DNA of 64,000 nt from Catonia carolina (taxonomy: Eukaryota > Arthropoda > Insecta > Hemiptera > Achilidae): the NCBI GenBank assembly GCA_035578175.1, contig JAQMRL010000003.1:81541969-81605968 (forward strand), given 5' to 3'. Every line of letters starts with the position of its first letter. The stretch's first letter is position 1. The notes below the pieces were generated by a model. The model saw nothing but the letters and a program-made list of their open reading frames with translations. It had not been told where the DNA came from and did not search any database. The translations under genes were made by a program, and so were the position numbers. Below are positions 57,672 to 64,000 of the stretch, piece after piece.

Positions 57672-58268
57672 TATGCTCTACAAGATAGGGTAGAAGCCAT
57701 GCTTGCTGAAATTTTTAGAGAGGCTGTTTTCACGTAAAAACATTGTTTTTTTAAGATTACGGCTTTAATATGCATTTTAGCGCAAAACTTTATATAGTAA
57801 GAGTTCTAGAGAATTTAAAATCCTACAACTTTTAGTTCAAACATTTTTTTTGTACAACACTTAGTTTAGCGGTAATTAGCAATTTTCTGTTGTTTTCTGT
57901 TTTCTGTTGTTTCACGAAAACGTGTGAAAAATTATTTTTTTTAAAGATTTCGGCCTTACTATGCATTTTATAACAAAAGTGTGTAACGCTAATAATATGT
58001 AGGAAATTAAACGATCTACAACTTTTATTTAAAGCATTTTTCTCTACAGAGCCTTGTTTAGCGTGAAAGAGTGATTTTCCGTATTTTTAAGTCAAACTGA
58101 AGTTGATTTTCATTTTGTGTCTTTCACTCATGATTAAAATTAGGTTATGATTATTGGGGTTAGTTTTTTTGTTTATTTCTTATGTTTTATTACTAATGTT
58201 AGGTTATTTTGTTAATTATTTGTATTGGCAAAACAAAGAGGTGTGAGTGTTTCACGCCAGAATTTTCT
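57672..58268 (+). repeat. Dispersed two-unit repeat, copy 3
   Basis: Starts TGCTCTACAAGATAGGGTAG and ends GTGTGAGTGTTTCACGCCAG. Two internal units (about 57730-57900 and 57910-58085) share ATGCATTTTA, CCTACAACTTTTA or ATCTACAACTTTTA, and TTTAGCG. Parallels 1236-1815 over its full length. Confidence 0.65.
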
Positions 58269-58283
58269 GTTTCTATTCAGTTA

Positions 58284-58985
58284 TATTCTTCTATTTTATC
58301 AGAATTAACACCATTTATCAAGGCTGTCTGATATTAGGACCACATAATCAGCAAATGGTTCAGCCTTTTTCATTAATCATAATCCCGTTACCTTCCCAAT
58401 TCAAGTGTTAACTTCTAGAGGTAATGTAAGATTCATTTTCAAACTTGAATTGTATCTTCATGTAATAGGTAGTTGTGGTTTAGGTCAACGGCTGAAAGGC
58501 TGGTTTGAACCTCTAGAGGTTTTTACTAAGTAAAAACGACGAGTGAGGTGGTTTACCATTGCCTTCCTCACTGAGTTGAAAGCGTATGCTTATCAGCATG
58601 CCAGGCCCTCCGAAAAGCACCCACTTTCCACCCTGCAAATCACACCTTCACTTCATTCACCACAGGGTCTGGCTGTATAGTGAAATTCATTACTATCAGA
58701 GGAGATAACTCTGACTAGTGTCTTTTACATCTCTACCTCTTCTGTTCTTAAATAGTTCAGTCATATAATTGTCTGACTATGTAATAAGAAACAGAACTAT
58801 TTTTTGTAGCCCTGGAACCACAGATCAAGTGCAATTAATTTAACACTCCACCTGCCTGTTATGAGCATAATAGGTAGTATGTTATAGGTATTTAATAGGC
58901 TTCATGTAATAGGTATCGATTACATGAACATTAATTGTGTTAACAAAACATTGTAGGAAAACTACAGGCGTTCTCTTTAAAATTT
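58284..58985 (+). pseudogene. Paralog of the unrecognised sequence at 54277-56396
   Basis: 58284-58471 matches the end of the left part and most of the right part of the split sequence (TTTATCAGAATTAACACCAT; then GGTTCAGCCTTTTTCATTAA). After the retroposon at 58473-58867 and a short repeat of TAATAGGTA, similarity resumes with TACATGAACATTAATTGTGT. It is shorter and more damaged than the other copy. Confidence 0.6.
58473..58867 (+). mobile_element. ~395-bp SINE-like retroposon, copy
   Basis: Exactly 395 bp between 10-bp duplications TAATAGGTAG (58463-58472 and 58868-58877). The hairpin region reads CGGCTGAAAGGCTG and CCTCTAGAGG follows. It ends TTATGAGCA. Confidence 0.88.
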
Positions 58986-59640
58986 TATATTGGATCATGT
59001 AATACGAACAAAGTATTTTAGTACTATTACCACAAAACATTCTTTAATTTAATCTACATAATTATCAAAAACTAAAATTTATGGGTACGGTAATGAAGTT
59101 TAAAAATTGACCAGATAATTTGTTTTAAGATCAATTTTATTGAATTTACTATAGAACAGATGTTCTCTAAGTTCATCAGTTAGATCCTATCAATTTTAAG
59201 TGCACCTTCTAAAAACTTCTGAAATTTCTTTATTATTTGTTTCTTAGACACCTTAGATAGAAGTGTAAAGGCATAAGAAGTTAGAAAACAATCGGAATAA
59301 AAGGACGACTGATAAAGAAAGCGGAGAATAAGAAAGGAAAAGGATGAGAGAATGAAATGAGGAAGTGAAAGAGTGGTATGAGAACGCACAATAGAATACG
59401 CACAAAAGAAAACACGCTTAAGAAGAACAAGTCTATGCTATTTTAGGCCTACATCTTTGTTTCTCAGAAAAGTATATTTGAAATTTAATGGACGTTACTT
59501 TCTTCGACTTTTCTAACTATAGTTTGATCTTTCTTCGACTTAATAATCTAGGCTAAAGTAGTCGCTATGTGGAATGACATCTACCCCTTTATGCCACGTG
59601 ATTGTCCTTTGAGATGAATTTTAGAATTGGCTTAATTATA
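58986..59640. other. No gene recognised
   Basis: AT-rich, with a purine-rich stretch at about 59260-59420. No domain in the short frames. Confidence 0.5.
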
Positions 59641-60620
59641 CGAGGTACGTTCGTAAAGTAAGTTCCGTTTTAAATAAAAAAAATAAAAAAAAAAACAAGT
59701 ACAGATACAACAATGAAATTTATTTCATAAAAATCTACAACTCTTTTTTTCAAATTTCAAATATTTTTCGACATAACTCCCATGATTTTCCAGGCATTAG
59801 TCATAGCGTGGTACGAACTTTTGTATACCCTCTTCATAGAATGATGCCACCTGTGTAGTCAACCAAGAGGTAACATGTTCTTTCAGCTCTTCATCGCTGT
59901 TCAACTGCTGACCACCAAGGAAAGACTTCAGATGCAGAAACAAATGAAAGTCGCTAGGAGCGAAGTCAGGGCTGTACGGAGGATGGTCAACCAAGTCCCA
60001 GCCAAAGTCCTGAAGGAGTCTTTTTGTCTCATTCGTAGTGTGTGGTCGGGGCATTGTCATGAATGAAAACCACCCCTTTCGAGAGCATTCCGTGGCGCTT
60101 GTTCTGTATTGTGGGGCGCAGTCTCTTGAGAGTCTCGCAGTAAACTTCTTTATTGATTGTTTGACCTCGCGGAAAAAAATCAATCAGTAAAATTCCTTTT
60201 CTGTCCCAAAACACTGTACATATGACTTTTTGGGGCGTCAAGATTTTTTTTGATTTAACTTTTGCTGGGGATGAAGTGTGTCTCCATTCCATGGATTGCC
60301 GTTTGGTTTCAGGGGTCGTCTCGCTCCTAGCGACTTTCATTTGTCTCTGCATCTGAAGTCTTTCCTTGGCGGTCAGCGGTTGAACAGCGGTGAAGAGCTG
60401 AAAGAACATGATACCTCTTGGTTGACAACACGGGCGGTAGCATTCTATGAAGAGGGTATACAAAAGCTTGTACCACGCTATGACAAATGGCTGGAAAATC
60501 ACGGGAGTTATGTCGAAAAATAATTTGAGTTGTAGATTTTTATGAAATAAATTTCATTGTTGTATCTGAACTTGTTCTTTTTTTATTTTAAAACGGAACT
60601 TACTTTACGAACGTACCTCG
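59641..60620 (-). mobile_element. Second palindromic mariner
   Basis: Ends CGAGGTACGTTCGTAAAGTA and its exact reverse complement, flanked by TA on both sides. The middle (about 59966-60325) encodes on the minus strand TPETKRQSMEWRH (first catalytic region), VICTVFWDRKGILLIDF, VVFIHDNAP (second Asp) and, after a one-base frameshift, LLQDFGWDLVDHPPYSPDFAPSDFHLF (third Asp). The C-terminal tail follows at 59955-59800 (SFLGGQQLNSDEELKEH). The same tail occurs inverted on the plus strand at 60330-60523 (SFLGGQRLNSGEELKEH...HGSYVEK). The N-terminal DNA-binding half is missing. Confidence 0.88.
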
Positions 60621-61161
60621 TATTAATAATTAATAAGCTAACCATATTTATTTACTGTAGCCGGCCAGAGCTCACTTTTTTGCCCTTCTGTTCTATTCAG
60701 GGCTCTGATACTTACATCCTCACTGTATTCTTGTAGCCTATGACATTCTTAAGCTGTAAAGTTTTGAAGATGATTGGTTTAGGTGATCTTTGAGACTTTC
60801 ACAAAAAAACAAAAACAATGTTTCTCTTTATACGTTCAACAAAAAGACAAGATTAGAACAGGTTTGAAACCAAATATAAAACGACGTATGATCCGTATTA
60901 GCAATTTGGAAGGCAAAGTATAGTAAAATAACTAGATACGAGTATATTTATCTCAAAGTTAGTTCATAATGTAACATGAACAATGGTTGTTAATGAATGG
61001 AATGCTTTTGAATGGAATTCCCGGAATAGCGGGTCGATTTAAGTTCAATTCTTTACCCTTGAAATACGGCAGAAATGTTTTATTAATTCTTTATTTTTGT
61101 TCTATTATGTTGTAGGTTATTCTAGCCAAGCGTAGAAGGTTTTTTGTAGATCATATTGTCC
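60621..61161. other. No gene; contains the paralogous empty site
   Basis: About 61085-61150 is an inverted relative of the flanks of the retroposon at 56439-56833, with AAGCGTAGAAGG and TTCTATTATGTTGTAGG. Otherwise AT-rich and unrecognised. Confidence 0.55.
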
Positions 61162-61565
61162 TGCCCATAACAGACAGATGGAGTGTCAAATTATTTACAC
61201 TCAATCTGTTCGTTGCAGGGGTAAAATAAATAGTTCTGTTTCTTATCACATGGTAGTAGCCATGTGATATGCCAATTAAATAACTGAATCATTTAAGAAA
61301 AGAAGAGGTAGAGATGTAAAAGACACTAATAAGAGTTATCTCCTCTGAAAGTATTGAATTTCATTACACACCCAGACACTGTGGTGAATGAAGTGAAGGT
61401 GTCATTTGCAGAGTGGAAAATATGCGCTTTTCAGAGGGCCCGGCATGCTAAAAAGCGTACTTTTCTACTCAGTGAGTAAGGCAATGGTAAACCACCTAGC
61501 TCCTTGTTTTACTTAGTAAAACTTCTACGGGTTCAAACCAGCCTTTCGGCTAATGACCTAAACAA
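61162..61565 (-). mobile_element. ~395-bp SINE-like retroposon, inverted copy
   Basis: Reads from CTGCCCATAACAGACAGATG to CAGCCTTTCGGCTAATGACC; on the minus strand this is the full family. One hairpin base is changed (TAGCCGAAAGGCTG). No clear target duplication. Confidence 0.8.
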
Positions 61566-62063
61566 GTTTAAAAGAAGTTTGTTTATTATTTATTATAACC
61601 AGATCCCAAAAGAATCTTGGATTACACGTTACAATAACGTTTCTCAGGAATCTAAAGTTCATCATCATCAAAAACAATACGGAGTAAGCTTCCTAGCCTG
61701 TTTTAACTTCAAATTAAGTGAACTGTTTCTTTTTTTTAAGAAGAGATGCCCATCTCTTTCGAGATCATACAGTACGACTTTGTCCTGTTGGCTTATAAGT
61801 AAACATCAATCTGCTTGGGCGTCCGATCATCTGGTATCCGCAACAAATCTCGCCTGCTTTTCCAATAGTAGTTGATATCAACCTTGGCACATTCATACCT
61901 AACATCCTTAATTAATTTATTGTCCACTAATCGGTCCCTGCTAAAGTTTTAACAATCTCATCTTTGCAGCCTCTTCTATGTATTGAGCAGTTAGGGTTCA
62001 ACAGCCTGAACCATTTATTAAAACTTGGTACAACAAGGCGTAGTAAAACTTAAAGACGGTAGG
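61566..62063. other. No gene recognised
   Basis: A ~70-bp stretch near 61680-61750 (AATACGGAGTAAGCTTCC, CCTGTTTTAACTTCAAA) resembles 52610-52680 (AATACGGATTAGGTTTTC, CCTGTTCCAACTTCAAA), a further short dispersed repeat. Confidence 0.45.
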
Positions 62064-62300
62064 TAGACCGGGGCAGGTTTACACAGATTTTAGATTTTGA
62101 TTTTTCTAATTTTTTGTATTGCATTTATTTACATGCTTTTCATACTCAATCATTACCTAATATTTAAGCTTCACTTTGACATATATGAAGAGCCTGTTAC
62201 TATGATATTTTTTATGTATTTAAATGTTTTTTGAAGGTAAGTCACCTGTGTAAACTTGCCCCACTGATGGGGCATGTTTACACAGTGCCTGGGGTAAGTT
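62064..62300. repeat. Clustered GGGGCA(A/G)GTTTACACAG motifs
   Basis: ACCGGGGCAGGTTTACACAG at 62066, CTGTGTAAACTTGCCCCAC (inverted) at 62249 and TGGGGCATGTTTACACAG at 62269 form direct and inverted copies. They lie on the 3' side of the pogo-like transposase and may be its terminal or subterminal repeats. A CTGGGGTAAGTTTCC variant follows. Confidence 0.55.
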
Positions 62301-62875
62301 TCCAAACTTTTTAAAATAAGAAATTTGAGGGTTAATAAACTATATTACTCAGTTTTAATGCTATAAAATATTTTGTTAAGTTCTGTGTATACATTACATA
62401 CATATACATTTACATTAATATATACATTAATATTCATGTAGGTAAAAAAAAGTTAATATAAATGTTTCATTAAATTATTTATTAATTTTTACTAAACAAA
62501 ATTTTGCATTAATGTAAAATAGAAATTGATCTCCTGATCAATTTGTATAATTTTTAAAATCGCTTTTACAGTTAATTGATACACACGAAAAAAGAAATAT
62601 TTTTCAAGACGCCTACAATGACTATGTGACCATCTATTACACTCAGTGCATTGTATCTACTGTGCACCAGGTTTCGACTGTTGGAATTGTTTCAAGCAGT
62701 AAATACACGCACAGTTTTCATCGTCATTCGCTACTATCAGATTTGCACTGACCGCCTTTATTTAATTTTTTTTCTTTTTTCGGTGCTTTCTTTGCATTGT
62801 AATCTTTTATTTTTTATTTTCCTCATACGAGGAAAATTTATCGTATTTATCTGTCTCTTTTTTTGAATTATTCTG
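62301..62875. other. No gene recognised
   Basis: AT-rich sequence between the motif cluster and the transposase gene; probably its 3' non-coding part. Confidence 0.45.
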
Positions 62876-63990
62876 TTATACTCTCAGCGCATTGTTAACC
62901 AGCGTATCAGTTAGAATAGCAGTTTGTCGCTTCTTCGGGCCTTTGTTAGTTATTTTTCTTGGACCTACTTTTTCAAAAGGCCGCACACCTTCAGATGCTA
63001 AGAAAGACCTAGTACCGGAAGTGTCAGCGACGAACAGCCCAGAGGGAGACTCGCATGATACACGCGTAGAGGTGAATTGGAAAGCTTGCCCAGAAGGCGA
63101 TGGAAATATTGCGGATGTGGATGGTGCTGGTTCGGAAGGAAGCATTGTAAGTGAATGGTCAGGAATGGCAACACAAAGCTCAGAGGTTGAGTTTCAAATT
63201 AGAGGAGCCGGCCTATCGGTTACATTAGATAGCATGAAGTTTTCGTCTTGAAATATGTCAGTGTTAAGAGAGAATATCCCTAAAACTCTGAAGCGTGCCT
63301 TGATATTTACAGGAGTGCATGCTAAGGGTAGTTCTCTTGACAAAATACCTGGGATATCGTAAATCGTCATTGGACGCTCATTCATTTTCATCCATGAATC
63401 ACATGCAGTGTTGACAAACTTCTTCAAAGGGCCGTATACACTCCTGTCGAGCGGCTGCAGTGGGGAGGAAAGTATGGAAGTGTGACGCCATTACTTTTGC
63501 AGAAGTCTAGGACTTGAACTGAGAGGTGCGAATCATGGTTATCGAGCAATAGGCAAGGTCTCTCGGGAGAACATCGAGTATGATGAACAACGTGTTTGAC
63601 GTATTTCAGAAAGTTTTTCTCAACCATCCATCCCGAGGGATTGGCATTTCCTTCACAACGAATAGGGCCGTCACGAATAAAATGTGACTGAAAGTCACAT
63701 CGAAAAAGTTACTTTCAGAAACACAATGAATGGCGGTACGCTGTTTCCAGCTGCATTTTCAGCTATTGCCAATGTAACTAGAGTCCCTCGTTTTGGCGTA
63801 GCCAAATCGAGACCAACTACTCGCTTTGAGTTCAGCTTTCAGTTCAAGTATTGACACTGCATGTGGTCCCAGTTTCCTTTCTATTTCCGGTTCAGGTACT
63901 ACTACCGCATCCGGGTCAGGCTGCACCATTTCTGCAGTTCCCTCAGCTGCCTTCAATGTTTCATCGGGTCCTGGTTCAAAATCCATGTTT
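62876..63990 (-). pseudogene. Pogo/Tigger-like DDE_1 transposase, broken
   Basis: On the minus strand: RVVGLDLATPKRGTLVTLA and AAGNSVPPFIVF at about 63810-63720, then VKHVVHHTRCSPERPCLLLD with NHDSHLSVQVLDFCKSNGV (catalytic DNH.SH) and LPYFPPHCSRST near 63450. After a small deletion and frameshift it continues KKFVNTACDSWMKMNERPMT, DIPGILSRELPLACTPVNI, then a stop, and a tail FEKVGPRKITNKGPKKRQTA ending NNALRV at 62876. The parts are in the right order for the DDE_1 domain and the basic C-terminus of this family. At least two frameshifts and one stop make it inactive. The N-terminal DNA-binding domains would lie beyond 64000. Confidence 0.8.
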
Positions 63991-64000
63991 CCTGAAGAAC

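Noticed and set aside
62892..63251. 119-codon plus-strand ORF
   Set aside because: Antisense of the pogo-like transposase tail.
1..64000. CRISPR array, operon or bacterial defence cluster
   Set aside because: No regular short repeats with spacers and no prokaryotic gene organisation; introns, SINEs and LINEs show eukaryotic DNA.

Overview
The window is nuclear DNA of an arthropod, most likely an insect. It is AT-rich, interrupted by introns, and densely packed with the transposon types common in insects: RTE-like and CR1-like LINEs, a Penelope-like element, several mariner families, pogo/Tigger, hAT and Merlin elements, a solo LTR and tRNA-derived SINEs. A hemipteran is a reasonable guess from overall look, but nothing in the sequence proves it.

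Only one ordinary host gene is clear. Four minus-strand coding exons (52390-52526, 27969-28163, 24879-24974, 23978-24174) join in compatible phases. They encode the C-terminal part of a secreted-type protein with an acidic Ser/Pro-rich linker and five short EGF-like repeats ending in a stop codon. The cysteine and glycine pattern is closest to Wnt inhibitory factor 1 / Shifted. The first intron is about 24 kb and holds most of the mobile elements; the 5' exons lie beyond the window.

Layout. 1-3600: remnants of two LINEs and a Penelope-like element. 4325-5075: a ~146-bp tandem array. 6268-10034: a 391-bp SINE-like insertion, then a complete LINE with an intact 933-codon endonuclease/reverse-transcriptase ORF and a perfect 13-bp target-site duplication. 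10430-23700: decayed LINE and transposase pieces, a hAT MITE, a long-TIR foldback element, a pogo-type MITE and SINEs. 23978-28163: the EGF exons. 28487-29408: a palindromic mariner. 31537-33137: a mariner split by a SINE, plus another SINE. 35058-37481: a foldback element carrying three nested insertions. 39025-39676: a GC-rich solo LTR. 39731-40622: a Merlin element. 41408-48240: LINE fragments, a MITE and a second tandem array in opposite orientation. 49532-50536: the 5' part of a second LINE that shares its first ~112 nt with the LINE at 6690. 52390-58985: the linker exon, a deleted mariner-type element, and an unrecognised duplicated sequence broken by nested LINEs. 59641-60620: a second palindromic mariner. 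62876-63990: a broken pogo-like transposase running off the window.

The most notable observations are a ~395-bp retroposon family with a conserved GAAA-capped hairpin at its 5' end (seven copies, four with clean 9-12 bp target duplications, two with empty-site paralogs in the same window); two unrelated mariners rebuilt in the same way, with the 5' half replaced by an inverted copy of the 3' half; and the 5' module shared by two different LINEs. I found no convincing undescribed defence, biosynthetic or regulatory system. Boundaries were read by eye and may be off by several bases.
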